The notes under the pieces: model-generated
What the model was told of the DNA's origin: nothing
Databases searched by the model: none
What the model saw: the letters and a program-made list of their open reading frames with translations, nothing else
Program-made: the position numbers and the translations under genes
Shown here: positions 1-7,819 of the stretch, in pieces
Layout of the letters: each line of letters opens with the position of its first letter
Position numbering within the stretch: the stretch's first letter is position 1
Source: Thiobacillus denitrificans
GTDB taxonomy: Bacteria; Pseudomonadota; Gammaproteobacteria; Burkholderiales; Thiobacillaceae
DNA length: 64,000 nt
Direction: 5' to 3'
Assembly: GCF_001530125.1 (NCBI RefSeq)
Contig: NZ_LDUG01000019.1
Coordinates: 156,415 to 220,414, forward strand

Positions 1-267
1 CTGTGCGAGGCGCTGATCAAGCACGGCCTGACTGCCGACACCCCCGCAGCCATCGTTCAGCATGGCACGCTGCCCACGCAGCGCGTCATTACCGGCGACC
101 TCACCACGCTGCCGGCGCTGGCTGAGCAGGCCGGACTCAAGGCACCCACCCTCATCATCGTCGGCAATGTCGTCAAGCTGCGCGAAAAGCTCGGCTGGTA
201 TCAGCCCGAGCTGCACAGCGAGCAGGCGCACCGCACCCCGCTCGAAGCGCCGGACCACCTGCGCTGA
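1..267 (+). CDS. cobA: Uroporphyrinogen-III C-methyltransferase, C-terminal fragment (cut by window edge)
   Basis: The reading frame is open from base 1 to a TGA at 265-267 and gives 88 residues of the C-terminal end of a SUMT enzyme. The stretch APTLIIVGNVVKLREKLGW is the typical end of the family's SAM-binding methyltransferase fold. The enzyme methylates uroporphyrinogen III with SAM to make precorrin-2, the precursor of siroheme, heme d1 and cobalamin. A location near a NarX/NarL-like pair fits a role in nitrite or sulfite reductase cofactor supply; this is inference. Whether the missing N-terminus carries a CysG-type fusion cannot be seen. Confidence 0.88.
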   Translation: MCEALIKHGLTADTPAAIVQHGTLPTQRVITGDLTTLPALAEQAGLKAPTLIIVGNVVKLREKLGWYQPELHSEQAHRTPLEAPDHLR

Positions 268-450
268 GTGACGGCTTCGCACCCGCAACTGGACAGCCGC
301 GCCGATATCAATGCGCAGGCGTTTGCGCGCAACCTCGTGTGGTCGCCTGAGCATGGCCTCGGCGCGATCGATTTCGAGGACGATCCGATCAGCGCCATGC
401 CGCTGGCACAGGCGCAAATCCGCGACTGGCGAGCAAAAGTTTCGACGTAA
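268..450 (+). pseudogene. Kinase-like fold remnant downstream of cobA
   Basis: A GTG codon directly follows the cobA stop (TGAGTG), and the frame runs 60 codons. The segment RNLVWSPEHGLGAIDFEDDP resembles the catalytic loop (RN) and metal-binding DF(E/G) of aminoglycoside/lipopolysaccharide-kinase-like proteins, which are normally 200-300 residues long. Here the N-lobe and the C-terminal helices are missing. The first 17 residues do not look like the start of such a kinase, so an internal deletion is likely. The frame ends 32 bases before the attC site of the integron remnant. I read this as a gene fragment, not a working gene. A short unrelated ORF is the alternative. Confidence 0.45.
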
Positions 451-481
451 GGCTTGATGAGCTTGGGAGGTCGCATGAGCA

Positions 482-551
482 ATCTAACGTAAAAGTAACC
501 GGACGCTGCGCGGCTTTATCGCGCAGCGTCCGGTTGACTGCCGGGTTGGGC
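482..551 (-). other. attC recombination site of the integron cassette
   Basis: On the minus strand the site starts with GCCCAAC (matches the R'' consensus RYYYAAC, 551-545) and ends with GTTAGAT (matches R' GTTRRRY, 488-482). Between them is a perfect 16-bp inverted repeat (497-512 and 520-535) with a 7-nt loop. The total length of 70 bp is within the range of known attC sites. The stop codon of the 71-codon cassette ORF lies 6 nt upstream of R'', the usual tight spacing in cassettes. Confidence 0.7.
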
Positions 552-557
552 GTCTTG

Positions 558-773
558 TTAGCCACCTTCGACAGTGCCGTCTTTAATCTTGGTTAATTGG
601 ACACGAGTTTGATGCAGAAGCTCATTTAGTTCCCTTACTTGAGAATATGAATCTCCATGAGTTTCGACGGCAAGCCTCCGGCCCATCTCCTGAACAACGA
701 GGAGCAGGTCAGACAATTCGTCAATTGTTTCTCGCCTTTCGCCTTCTCTTGTTTCGTTTAACATGGTGATCAC
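558..773 (-). CDS. Cassette-encoded small hydrophilic protein, probable coiled coil
   Basis: The ORF has 71 codons from GTG at 773, or 68 from ATG at 764; the ATG has an AGGTGA sequence 5-6 nt upstream. The product is charged and rich in E, L, R and Q, with heptad-like spacing (IDELSDLLLVVQEMGRRLAV) suggesting a helical or coiled-coil protein. It has no signal peptide, membrane segment or cysteine. I do not recognise the family. Its GTG overlaps the TGA of the preceding 20-codon ORF (GTGA), suggesting translational coupling. It is the last ORF of the integron cassette, and its stop lies next to attC. Function unknown; many cassette ORFs of this size encode antitoxins or modulators, but nothing here shows that. 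Confidence 0.55.
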   Translation of the reverse strand: MITMLNETREGERRETIDELSDLLLVVQEMGRRLAVETHGDSYSQVRELNELLHQTRVQLTKIKDGTVEGG

Positions 774-832
774 CTTTTCCTAAATAAGGCATACCGCCTG
801 AGTTCTTCGACTTCTGTAACGGTCAGCGCCAT
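770..832 (-). CDS. Tiny leader ORF of the integron cassette (20 aa)
   Basis: The 20-codon ORF starts at ATG 832 after a strong Shine-Dalgarno sequence (GGGAGGAAATAGGCA) and ends with a TGA that overlaps the GTG of the next ORF. The peptide begins MALTVTEVEELRRY. The ribosome-binding site is far better than that of the 71-codon ORF, so this ORF may serve to bring ribosomes to the downstream gene. Short leader ORFs near attI are known to help cassette translation in class 1 integrons. The ORF is too short to judge by composition alone. Confidence 0.4.
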   Translation of the reverse strand: MALTVTEVEELRRYALFRKR

Positions 833-856
833 TGCCTATTTCCTCCCGGACGAGAG

Positions 857-953
857 GCCTAACGTAAAGTGTCCATTCTAAATGGCGGTTTATAAACCGT
901 CATTCGTGGGCTCTGTCCTGAAAATGTGCTAGAAATCATCTTGTTATCCATTT
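857..953 (-). other. attI-like region with core site GTTAGGC
   Basis: The stretch lies between the intI fragment and the first cassette ORF, where attI is expected. Its cassette-proximal end is GTTAGGC (863-857), a perfect GTTRRRY core, preceded by CTTTAC much as in the attC end. It also holds a near-palindrome around a TTTATAAA centre (about 882-905). attI sites are not conserved between integron classes, so the assignment rests on position and core sequence only. A degenerate attC is the alternative. Confidence 0.4.
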
Positions 954-978
954 TTAGGGCGTCCCAACAGGAGCGGGA

Positions 979-1059
979 ATGCGTCACTAACTCAGTCGCC
1001 GCGTCTGCTGGATCAGGTACGCGGCAAGATTCGTTTCAAGCATTACAGCAACCGCACCG
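979..1059 (+). pseudogene. intI: Integron integrase IntI, N-terminal fragment
   Basis: An ATG at 979 has AGGAG five bases upstream but runs into a stop after three codons. In the frame starting at 981 the translation reads SLTQSPRLLDQVRGKIR and then FKHYSNRT. This matches the N-terminal SAM-like domain of integron tyrosine recombinases, where a block like LLDQVR.KIR.KHYS.RTE is typical. Similarity stops at about 1059, before the catalytic domain. A frameshift after the start codon plus loss of about 90 percent of the gene make it non-functional. The direction is divergent from the cassette, as expected for intI. Confidence 0.6.
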
Positions 1060-1096
1060 GTACGCAATGCGAAAGCCGAAACTCCCCCTTTTTCTC

Positions 1097-1762
1097 CTAC
1101 CGCCCCTCACCCCGCCCCCCCGGCGCCCCCCGATGCTCCACCGCGAACACTGCCGCTTCCACCCGCGACGACAGATTCAGCTTGGCGAGGATGTGGCGGA
1201 CGTGCAGCTTGACGGTGTCGTGGCTGATGTCGAGGGTGCGGGCGATGGCCTTGTTGCTTTCGCCGCGCGACAGGTGGGAGAGGATTTCGCGTTCGCGCGG
1301 GGTCAGCGCGTCGAGCAGGGAAGTCGAGTCCTGGCCTTTCTTGTCGTATAGATTGACCAGCTTGGCGGTCATCGCGGGGGCGACGACGGTTTCGCCGCGC
1401 TGGGCGCGCAGGATGGCGTCGACGACTTCGTCGGGTTCCATGCTCTTCAGCAGGTAGCCGTTGGCGCCGGCGCGCAGCGCGCGGGCGAGGTCGTCTTCGG
1501 CCTCGGACAGGGTGAGGATGAGGATGGGCATCTCGAAGCCGTCGGCCCGCAGTTGCTGCATCAGGGTGATGCCGTCGGTGCCGGGCATGTTGAGGTCGAG
1601 AATGAGGACGTCGGGGCGGTGTGCGCGCAGCAGCATCGCGACTTCGTCCGGGTTGCCGGTGAAGGCGGTGACTTCGATTTCGCCGCTTTGTTCGAGCAGC
1701 TCGGCCAGGCCCTTGCGGAACAGGGTGTGGTCGTCGACGAGGATGATGCGGGTGAGACTCAT
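1097..1762 (-). CDS. narL: NarL/FixJ-family response regulator
   Basis: 221 residues. The receiver domain (about 1-120) carries the acidic pair in LVDDHTLF and the phospho-acceptor Asp in DVLILDLNMPGTDG. The LuxR-type helix-turn-helix (about 150-215) contains LTPREREILSHLSRGESNK and ISHDTVKLHVRHILAKL. It is a DNA-binding transcription factor phosphorylated by the sensor kinase just upstream; the ATG overlaps the kinase TGA (ATGA at 1762-1759). The place beside a siroheme methyltransferase gene and the NarX-like partner suggest control of nitrate respiration. The symbol is by resemblance; NarP- or UhpA-like roles remain possible. The 3' end is G-rich and lies close to the intI fragment. Confidence 0.85.
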   Translation of the reverse strand: MSLTRIILVDDHTLFRKGLAELLEQSGEIEVTAFTGNPDEVAMLLRAHRPDVLILDLNMPGTDGITLMQQLRADGFEMPILILTLSEAEDDLARALRAGANGYLLKSMEPDEVVDAILRAQRGETVVAPAMTAKLVNLYDKKGQDSTSLLDALTPREREILSHLSRGESNKAIARTLDISHDTVKLHVRHILAKLNLSSRVEAAVFAVEHRGAPGGRGEGR

Positions 1763-2958
1763 GCGGTGTGCTCGCTTTTGCGCTGGGGGAAGACCAGGCG
1801 GATGACGGTGCCGCCGGCAGGGCGCGACTCCACGATGAGCGTGCCTTCCAGCTTGGCGGCGCGCTCGCGCATGATGGTCAGCCCGAAGCTCTTGCCCATG
1901 GTGGAGGACTCGTCGTTTTTCTTCTGCACGCCGACGCCGTCGTCGGCGACGTTGACGATGTACTGGCCGTTTTCCAGGTCGAAGGTGATGACGACGTGGC
2001 GCGCGCGCGCGTGCTTGGCGATGTTGTAGAGCGATTCCTGGATGATGTGGAAGACCTGGATTTCCTCGTCGGGCGTGAGGTTGACCTCCTGCACCAGGTT
2101 GAGGAAATCGACGTCGGCATTGGCCTTCTTGCGGAAGCTCTTGGCCAGTTCCTGGATTGCCGGCACCAGGCCGCGCGGGTTGATGCGGTCGCGGTACTGG
2201 GTGATGAGGTCGCGCAGGTCGGCGTAGGCGAGGTCGACGGCTTCCTCGACGTCGCCGAGGTAGCGGTTGGCCTTGGGGTAGTCCTCGTGGCGCATCGCGT
2301 CGGACAGCACGGTGAGCCGCATCTTGGCGTAGGCCAGCGTCTGCGCCAGCGAATCGTGAATCTGGTTGGCCAGCATCTGGCGCTCGTTCATCAGCGAGAT
2401 GCGCATGTTCTCGCGGGTCAGCCGCGCGTTCTCGAGCGCGATGCCGAGGTGCTCGCTGATCGAGCGGAACAGCAGGCGCACGTCCTCGGGAACGACGTGG
2501 CCTTCTTCCAGGAATAGGTTGTAGACGCCCATCACCTGGTTCTTGTGCATCAGCGGCACCGCCACCACGGTGTTGCAGGTGTCGCTGAAATAGGCGTCGT
2601 TGGCCTGGCGCTTGCAGTAGGCGACGTTGTTCCAGCTGCTCACCGTGACCTCGCGCGCGGCCTTGCCGCACACGCCGCAATCGACGCTGACCATGCTCTC
2701 GTGCTCGACCAGTTCGGGCGGCAGGCCCACCGAGCCGATCAGCCGCAAGTGGGTGCGGTCGTCGGTGATGACGCGCACTGCGCCCGCCTGCGCGCCGGCC
2801 AGGCGGATCATGGTCGCGAGGAAGCGCCCCAGCAACTGCTCGACGTTGGAATCACTCGACAGGCTGGTGGTGATTTCCGACAACACCCGCAACGCCGGGA
2901 TGCTGTCATTGCCAGCGTCGGTGGGAGTGTGCTGGATCAGGGGGTGAATGTCATTCAT
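1759..2958 (-). CDS. narX: NarX-like sensor histidine kinase without membrane anchor
   Basis: 399 residues from ATG 2958. This start is chosen because the upstream open frame only translates the repeats at 3016-3114. A GAF-type domain occupies about 30-185 and holds four cysteines (C94, C97, C115, C127). The HisKA_3 dimerisation helix has the phospho-acceptor H201 in NQIHDSLAQTL. The HATPase has N-box residues near IQESLYNIAKHA and DDGVGV, and ends near 395. E. coli NarX (about 600 residues) has in addition two membrane segments, a periplasmic nitrate-binding domain and HAMP; none is present here. It is thus a soluble kinase, possibly redox or oxygen sensing through the cysteines (inference). 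It overlaps the regulator gene by 4 bases. Confidence 0.85.
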   Translation of the reverse strand: MNDIHPLIQHTPTDAGNDSIPALRVLSEITTSLSSDSNVEQLLGRFLATMIRLAGAQAGAVRVITDDRTHLRLIGSVGLPPELVEHESMVSVDCGVCGKAAREVTVSSWNNVAYCKRQANDAYFSDTCNTVVAVPLMHKNQVMGVYNLFLEEGHVVPEDVRLLFRSISEHLGIALENARLTRENMRISLMNERQMLANQIHDSLAQTLAYAKMRLTVLSDAMRHEDYPKANRYLGDVEEAVDLAYADLRDLITQYRDRINPRGLVPAIQELAKSFRKKANADVDFLNLVQEVNLTPDEEIQVFHIIQESLYNIAKHARARHVVITFDLENGQYIVNVADDGVGVQKKNDESSTMGKSFGLTIMRERAAKLEGTLIVESRPAGGTVIRLVFPQRKSEHTA

Positions 2959-3015
2959 GGCGCTGTGATTAGGAATCAGTTTTTGAGCATATCCGATTTG
3001 TACGCAATCTCTCAA

Positions 3016-3114
3016 GGACTCCGATCCACTACGCACTGAAGTGCGTGTGGAGTCGTATGCCCCACAAGGGGACTCCGATCCACTACGCACTGAAGTGCGT
3101 GTGGAGTCGTATGC
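3016..3114 (+). repeat. Two tandem copies of palindromic repeat family A
   Basis: Two nearly identical 45-bp units (3016-3060 and 3070-3114, period 54) each read GGACTCCGATCCAC, a hairpin with ACGCAC/GTGCGT arms around TGAA, then GTGGAGTCGTATGC. They fill the gap between the narX-like gene and the end of the PBP gene. Other copies are at 35819-35891, 36754-36827 and inside yggU at 50025-50075, with different inner stems. Confidence 0.85.
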
Positions 3115-3126
3115 CCACGCCCGGCA

Positions 3127-6100
3127 TTACGGTTCCGGTGCGCCGTCGGGTGGCGGAGGCGTCGCAGGTATCACTGGGACCGGCACCACCACGCTGGGTT
3201 CAAGATCTTCGGGGAAGCCACCCTGAAACGGCGCGGGTTGTTTGACCGGAGGGTCGGCCTGACTGGTCGAGCCATCAGGTTTTTCCTGCGCGGGCGCACG
3301 GGGTGCGGGCGCCACTACGGCGGCGGGCTCGGCGACCGCATCGGCTGCGACCTTGGGTGGCGCCGGCGGCTGCAGATCCAGATGCGGCTGCAGCTGCGGC
3401 AGCAGGGTTTTTAGCATCTGCGCGGTGAGCGAACTGGTGAAGCCGAACTGCCCGGCCTGCTCGCCCTGGACCAGTGCGGTCAGCGTGCCGAAGTGGCGGT
3501 CGCCCAGATAAAACACGAAGGTGGCGGTGCGGTTGACCACGCGCGATTCAAGCCGCTGGCCGCCGCGGCCAAAGCGCTCGAAGCGGTGGTCGCCGGTGCC
3601 GGTCTTGCCGCCAAGGATGAGCGGCTGCCCGGCTGAGTCCTTGAGCGCGCCGGCCAGGCGGACGGCGGTGCCGGATTTCACCACGTTGGCCAGTGCACTG
3701 CGCACGGTCCGCGCGACTTCGGCCGGCATCAGGCGTTCACCCTTGGGCGGTTTCATCGACAGGCGGGTGTCGTACGGGGTGTTGGCGGCGAAATGCAGCC
3801 CGGTGAGGCTCACCATTGGCGCGCGTACGCCGTCGTTGACCAGGATGCCCATCAGCTCGGCCAGCGCCGCGGGGCGGTCGCCGGAGCTGCCGATCGCGGT
3901 GGCGTAGGACGGCGTGATGTTGTCGAATGGGTAGCCCAGACGTTTCCAGTCGGCCAGCAGGCTTTCAAAGGCCTCGACTTCGAGGAAGCTCTGGATGCGG
4001 ATGTCCTGCGCATTCTTGCGGCTGGTCTTGAACAGCCATTCGTAGACCTCGAGGCGCACCCCAGTGCCAGATTCATATAGGGTTTTGAGGTCGGTTCCCG
4101 GCGTGCCGCGCAGGGTTTTCACCACCCACAGTTCCAGCGGATGGATCTGCGCAATGTAGCCGCGGTCGGTCAGGCTGTAGGCCTCGGGCGCATAGGTCTG
4201 GTACAGCGATTTGAGCGTTTTCTGGCTGAGGCTGGCACTGGCGGGCACATGAGCGCGCAGGGCGTCCACATAGGCTTCAAGTTTCGCCTGCGGTTCCAGA
4301 TAACGAAACACTGCGGAGAATCGGCGCGGGTTGTGGCCGATGCGCGTGTATAGGTCTTCCGCCATCTGTTCCGGCGTGAGTGCCTTGTGGCGCTGGTAGA
4401 AACGGTTGGTGAAGACGCGACCTTCCTGGTCGACGAAGCGGGCGAGGTAGGTTTCCCGCATCGGGTTGCTGGCGTCATCCAGAATGCGCCCCCCCGCCCC
4501 CGGGGTGCTGCTGGCGTAATGGCGAACGATATCGCGCATGATGCGGATGTACACCAGGTTGACCGAATTCTTCGTGGCTTCCCACACGTCCATCACGCGG
4601 TCGTTGTCCTTGGGGTCGAAGTTGACAAAGTTGTGCAGGCCGCCGCCGGTGAAGAAGGTTTCCAGCGCCGCCGAATAGGGACGGCGCATCGCGGCCTCGA
4701 GCAGGGCATCCAGCCGGATGCCCGGTTGGCTCAGCAGGCTGGCCGCCACCCACTGCGCCAGCACGTCGCGCTGCGGCTGCGCCTTCTGCCTGAGCATGGC
4801 GGCATCGAGCACATGATAGTCAGCGTGCAGCCGCGCGATGATTTCCAGATAGGTGACGAGCGTACGCAGCTTGGCGGTGGAGCCGAGATCCAGGCGAGCC
4901 TGGCTATTGATGTCGAACGGCTGGTTGAGGTTGTCGGCCTGGATGCGCAGCAGATTACCCTGCGCGGTTTTTTCATACAGGGTGAAGCTGTAGATCACTT
5001 CGCCAAGCGGGTTTCCGGGTTGCAGCAGACGATGCCCGATCAGCCCTGATGCCGCGGCGGCCTGCGGTTTGGCCAGGCTTTGCAGGTAGGTGCTGACGAT
5101 TTTTTGCGCCGGCTGGTTGATGTTGGTGTCGATCTGCAGATCGAGCCGGTCGAGGTCGTACAGGCGCGATTCGCCCAGTAACGCGGAAACGCGAATGCGT
5201 AGCGCATTGGCGGCTTTCTGGTCGACAAAACGGGGCGGCGGCGGGTCAACGCGGTGACGGGTCGTGCGCAGCTCGACTTGCTTGGCCTGATCGGCCAGCT
5301 CGCGCGGAATCAGTTCGGCATTGGCCAGCAGGTCGAGGTGGTCGTCGGTCAGCGCGTCCAGCGCCTTGCGGTTGGCGGCGAGGTAATACGAGGGGCGGCG
5401 TTCGGCGACGATCAAGGACAGCGCGTGCTTCAGCATGCTGGCATAGGCGGCGTCCTTGCTACGCGGCGGCTTTGCCAGGGTGCGGTTGACCTCGTCGAAG
5501 TCGAGTCCGTACCACGCCCACAGACCGTCGCCGATGCCGTTGACTTCGCCATAGCGTGGCGCCGCCGCCAGCGGCACAGTGTTGAGATAGGCGGTTACGA
5601 TTTCGCGCCGCATTGACAGGGTGTTGGGGCCGTCGAGATAGGCGCGCAGGCTGGCGGTTCCCATCTGACGAAGTTTCTCGCTCATGCTGGCGGTGAGGCC
5701 GTCGGGCGAATGGCGATACTTCTCGATCTGCGTCGGCAGAGTGCTTCCGCCCGGCACATTGCGGTTGGTGTCGACCAGGCTGATGCCCTTTTCGATCAGG
5801 GCCTGGGCGAGCCGGTCCCACTCCACCGCCGGGTTGCGGGTGGGGAACTGTTCGGTCAGCAGTTCGCGGTTTTCGATATAGAGCAGCGCGTTCACCAGAA
5901 CGTCGGGAATGTCCTCGAAGCGGCCATAACCCCACGACGGGTATTTCGCCTGGTACAGGGGCTGGCCGTCGCTGTCGAGCAGGCTGAGGCCGGCCTGGTC
6001 CTTCTCGTGGTACGGCAAAAACAGGCCGAGGTCGGCCGCCCGCGCCATCTGGCTGCTGATTTTGGCCTGCCGGTCGATTTGCCAGCCGGCCTGGTCGAGC

Positions 6101-6342
6101 CGCGCCAGATAATCCGGCAGCTTGCTGTAGCCGAGGCGCACGTCATACGGCCCCTCGCCGGGATAACGGATGCGCCCGGACGGCCCCGGCTGGATTTGCC
6201 AGGTCATTTTCTGTGCTGTTTTGGTGAGGTATTTCGCTTCCAGGGCAGATGACAGCAATTCCCAGGCAATGAGCCCGACCAGCCCGACGATCAGCAGCAG
6301 GACAACAAGGCCAATGAGGATGCGACGCGGGACTTTATGCAT
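3127..6342 (-). CDS. Class A penicillin-binding protein, divergent (transglycosylase/transpeptidase)
   Basis: 1071 residues, larger than most class A PBPs. One membrane segment (about 8-30) leaves the rest in the periplasm. A GT51-type transglycosylase region (about 140-330) keeps the glutamates of IENRE (E157) and [11 protein letters not shown] and a GGSTLPTQ motif, but differs from the usual EDRRF and GGSTITQQ. The penicillin-binding transpeptidase has STAK (488-491), SVN (593-595) and GKTGTG near residue 930. Between SVN and KTG there is an extended insertion of a few hundred residues. The C-terminal ~90 residues are rich in Pro and Ala. It polymerises and crosslinks peptidoglycan. Its start overlaps the hemF stop by 8 bases. 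The subclass is uncertain. Confidence 0.85.
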   Translation of the reverse strand: MHKVPRRILIGLVVLLLIVGLVGLIAWELLSSALEAKYLTKTAQKMTWQIQPGPSGRIRYPGEGPYDVRLGYSKLPDYLARLDQAGWQIDRQAKISSQMARAADLGLFLPYHEKDQAGLSLLDSDGQPLYQAKYPSWGYGRFEDIPDVLVNALLYIENRELLTEQFPTRNPAVEWDRLAQALIEKGISLVDTNRNVPGGSTLPTQIEKYRHSPDGLTASMSEKLRQMGTASLRAYLDGPNTLSMRREIVTAYLNTVPLAAAPRYGEVNGIGDGLWAWYGLDFDEVNRTLAKPPRSKDAAYASMLKHALSLIVAERRPSYYLAANRKALDALTDDHLDLLANAELIPRELADQAKQVELRTTRHRVDPPPPRFVDQKAANALRIRVSALLGESRLYDLDRLDLQIDTNINQPAQKIVSTYLQSLAKPQAAAASGLIGHRLLQPGNPLGEVIYSFTLYEKTAQGNLLRIQADNLNQPFDINSQARLDLGSTAKLRTLVTYLEIIARLHADYHVLDAAMLRQKAQPQRDVLAQWVAASLLSQPGIRLDALLEAAMRRPYSAALETFFTGGGLHNFVNFDPKDNDRVMDVWEATKNSVNLVYIRIMRDIVRHYASSTPGAGGRILDDASNPMRETYLARFVDQEGRVFTNRFYQRHKALTPEQMAEDLYTRIGHNPRRFSAVFRYLEPQAKLEAYVDALRAHVPASASLSQKTLKSLYQTYAPEAYSLTDRGYIAQIHPLELWVVKTLRGTPGTDLKTLYESGTGVRLEVYEWLFKTSRKNAQDIRIQSFLEVEAFESLLADWKRLGYPFDNITPSYATAIGSSGDRPAALAELMGILVNDGVRAPMVSLTGLHFAANTPYDTRLSMKPPKGERLMPAEVARTVRSALANVVKSGTAVRLAGALKDSAGQPLILGGKTGTGDHRFERFGRGGQRLESRVVNRTATFVFYLGDRHFGTLTALVQGEQAGQFGFTSSLTAQMLKTLLPQLQPHLDLQPPAPPKVAADAVAEPAAVVAPAPRAPAQEKPDGSTSQADPPVKQPAPFQGGFPEDLEPSVVVPVPVIPATPPPPDGAPEP

Positions 6343-7270
6343 TCTGGATCCAGTCGCGAGCGGTCAGGAAATCGCTGTAGAGCACCGCTTCCGGCGTGCC
6401 GGGTTCGGGGTGCCAGTCGTAGCGCCATTTCACGACAGGTGGCAGCGACATCAGGATGGATTCGGTGCGCCCGCCCGACTGTAGGCCGAACAGGGTGCCG
6501 CGGTCGTACACCAGATTGAATTCGACATAGCGGCCGCGCCGGTAGGCCTGGAAATCGCGTTCGCGCTCGCCGTATTCGATGTCACGGCGGCGCTGAAGGA
6601 GGGGCAGGTAAGCGGTCAGGAAGGCATCGCCCACGCTTTTCGTCATACCGAACGCATGGTCGAAGCCGCCATCGGAGAAATCGTCGAAGAACAGGCCGCC
6701 GATGCCGCGCGGCTCGTTGCGGTGCTTGAGAAAGAAGTATGTGTCGCACCAGTCCTTGAAGCGCGGATGCAGGTCGGCGCCGAAGGGATCAAGCGCGGCC
6801 TTGCAGGTGGCGTGAAAATGCTGCGCGTCTTCCTCGAAGCCGTAGTAGGGCGTGAGATCCATGCCGCCGCCGAACCACCACACCGGATCCTCGCCGTCCT
6901 TCATCGCGACGAAGCAGCGCACGTTCATGTGCACCGTCGGGGCGTAGGGGTTGCGCGGATGCAGCACCAGCGAGACGCCCATCGCCTCCCAGCGGCGGCC
7001 GGCAAGTTCCGGCCGGTGTGCGCTGGCCGAAGGCGGCAGCTGGCTACCCAGCACGTGCGAGAAATTCACCCCGCCGCGCTCCAGTACGTTGCCCTCTTCG
7101 ATCAGCCGCGAGATGCCGCCGCCGCCTTCCGGGCGCTTCCAGGCATCGGTGCGGAAGGGCAGGCCGTCGGCGGCCTCGAGTGCGGCGACGATGCGCGCCT
7201 GCAGATCGAGCAGCCAGGTTTTGACGGCGCTTGAATTAAAAGTAGAGGAGTCGAAGGCGTTGGCAGGCAT
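6335..7270 (-). CDS. hemF: Oxygen-dependent coproporphyrinogen-III oxidase
   Basis: 311 residues from ATG 7270; the family is usually about 300. The signature regions are present: [22 protein letters not shown] near the N-terminus, [26 protein letters not shown], and the C-terminal [20 protein letters not shown] with [11 protein letters not shown] (motifs shortened). It decarboxylates two propionates of coproporphyrinogen III to vinyl groups using oxygen, in the cytoplasm, during heme synthesis. The start shares one base with the tsaC stop (TGATG), so the two are translationally linked. An oxygen-requiring enzyme implies aerobic or facultative growth. Confidence 0.95.
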   Translation of the reverse strand: MPANAFDSSTFNSSAVKTWLLDLQARIVAALEAADGLPFRTDAWKRPEGGGGISRLIEEGNVLERGGVNFSHVLGSQLPPSASAHRPELAGRRWEAMGVSLVLHPRNPYAPTVHMNVRCFVAMKDGEDPVWWFGGGMDLTPYYGFEEDAQHFHATCKAALDPFGADLHPRFKDWCDTYFFLKHRNEPRGIGGLFFDDFSDGGFDHAFGMTKSVGDAFLTAYLPLLQRRRDIEYGERERDFQAYRRGRYVEFNLVYDRGTLFGLQSGGRTESILMSLPPVVKWRYDWHPEPGTPEAVLYSDFLTARDWIQNA

Positions 7271-7812
7271 CAGGGGCGAAGGACGGTTCCGGTAGCAAGG
7301 TCGATCAGGGTGGACGGGCGGCGGCGCGGGCCGATGCGGCCCGCGATCACGCGCACCTGCGCACCGAATATTCTGCGGCATTCCGCTGCGGTTCGGGCGG
7401 GTTTGTTGCCGCTTTTATTGGCGCTGGTGGAAACCAGCGCCATGCCGAGGCTGCGGCACAGGCGCGCGGCGACGGGATGGGCGGTGACGCGCACCGCAAT
7501 GGTGGGGCGCCCGCCTGTCAAAAGCGGCGGGCAGGCGTTTGAGGCCGGCACCACCCAAGTGACGGGGCCGGGCCAGCTGCGCTGCATCCGCGCCAGGTCG
7601 GCTGCACGCAAGGGGCGAATAAAGGGTTGCAGCCGCTTGAGATGGTCGGCGATCAGCAGCAGGCCCTTGGCGGCGTCGCGGCCCTTCAGCAGGATCAGCC
7701 GCTTCAGCGCCCGTGGATTGCGCGGGTCGCAGCCGAGGCCGTAGCAGGATTCGGTCGGGTAGGCGATGAGGCCGCCGCTTTTCAGGTAGGCCGCCAACCC
7801 AGTGCGCTGCAC
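7270..7812 (-). CDS. tsaC: Threonylcarbamoyl-AMP synthase (Sua5/YrdC family)
   Basis: 180 residues from GTG 7812, chosen because GTGAGG lies at the right distance upstream. A TTG at 7836 in the same frame would add 8 residues but has no good ribosome site. The YrdC fold is shown by [18 protein letters not shown] near the N-terminus, [13 protein letters not shown], the [10 protein letters not shown] segment and the [10 protein letters not shown] nucleotide/threonine-binding block. The enzyme makes the threonylcarbamoyl-AMP used for t6A37 in tRNAs that read ANN codons. It overlaps the end of purD, so the two genes are probably co-transcribed. Confidence 0.9.
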   Translation of the reverse strand: MQRTGLAAYLKSGGLIAYPTESCYGLGCDPRNPRALKRLILLKGRDAAKGLLLIADHLKRLQPFIRPLRAADLARMQRSWPGPVTWVVPASNACPPLLTGGRPTIAVRVTAHPVAARLCRSLGMALVSTSANKSGNKPARTAAECRRIFGAQVRVIAGRIGPRRRPSTLIDLATGTVLRP

Positions 7813-7819
7813 CGCAGCC

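Larger units (their letters stand above)
482..1059. mobile_element. Remnant integron: intI fragment, attI-like site, single cassette with attC
   Basis: The parts lie in canonical integron order. A plus-strand N-terminal IntI fragment (about 979-1059) is followed leftwards by a core site GTTAGGC on the minus strand (863-857). Next come a minus-strand cassette with two tiny overlapping ORFs (832-558) and a hairpin-forming attC ending in GTTAGAT (551-482). The integrase and the cassette are divergent, as in intact integrons. The cassette runs between the two G/TTAG recombination points and is about 375 bp long. It is poorer in GC than its surroundings. No functional integrase remains in the window. 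Confidence 0.65.

Noticed and set aside
557-563. GGCTAAC as the R'' box of attC
   Set aside because: It deviates from RYYYAAC and contains the stop codon of the cassette ORF. GCCCAAC at 551-545 matches perfectly.
926-1351. 141-codon plus-strand frame over the intI fragment and narL end
   Set aside because: It is not in the IntI frame, and most of it is the complement of narL.
2959-3090. N-terminal extension of the NarX-like protein to 443 residues
   Set aside because: The extra codons translate the palindromic repeats (RSGSES twice), and no membrane helix is gained.
3016-3114. Two regular repeats that could be a minimal CRISPR array
   Set aside because: The units are 45 bp with a 9-bp gap, far from CRISPR repeat/spacer sizes. 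Other copies are scattered singly, and no cas gene is present.
7271-7381. Longer HemF start at 7381
   Set aside because: The extra 37 residues are Pro/Arg-rich, overlap tsaC, and are not part of the family; ATG 7270 gives the normal length.
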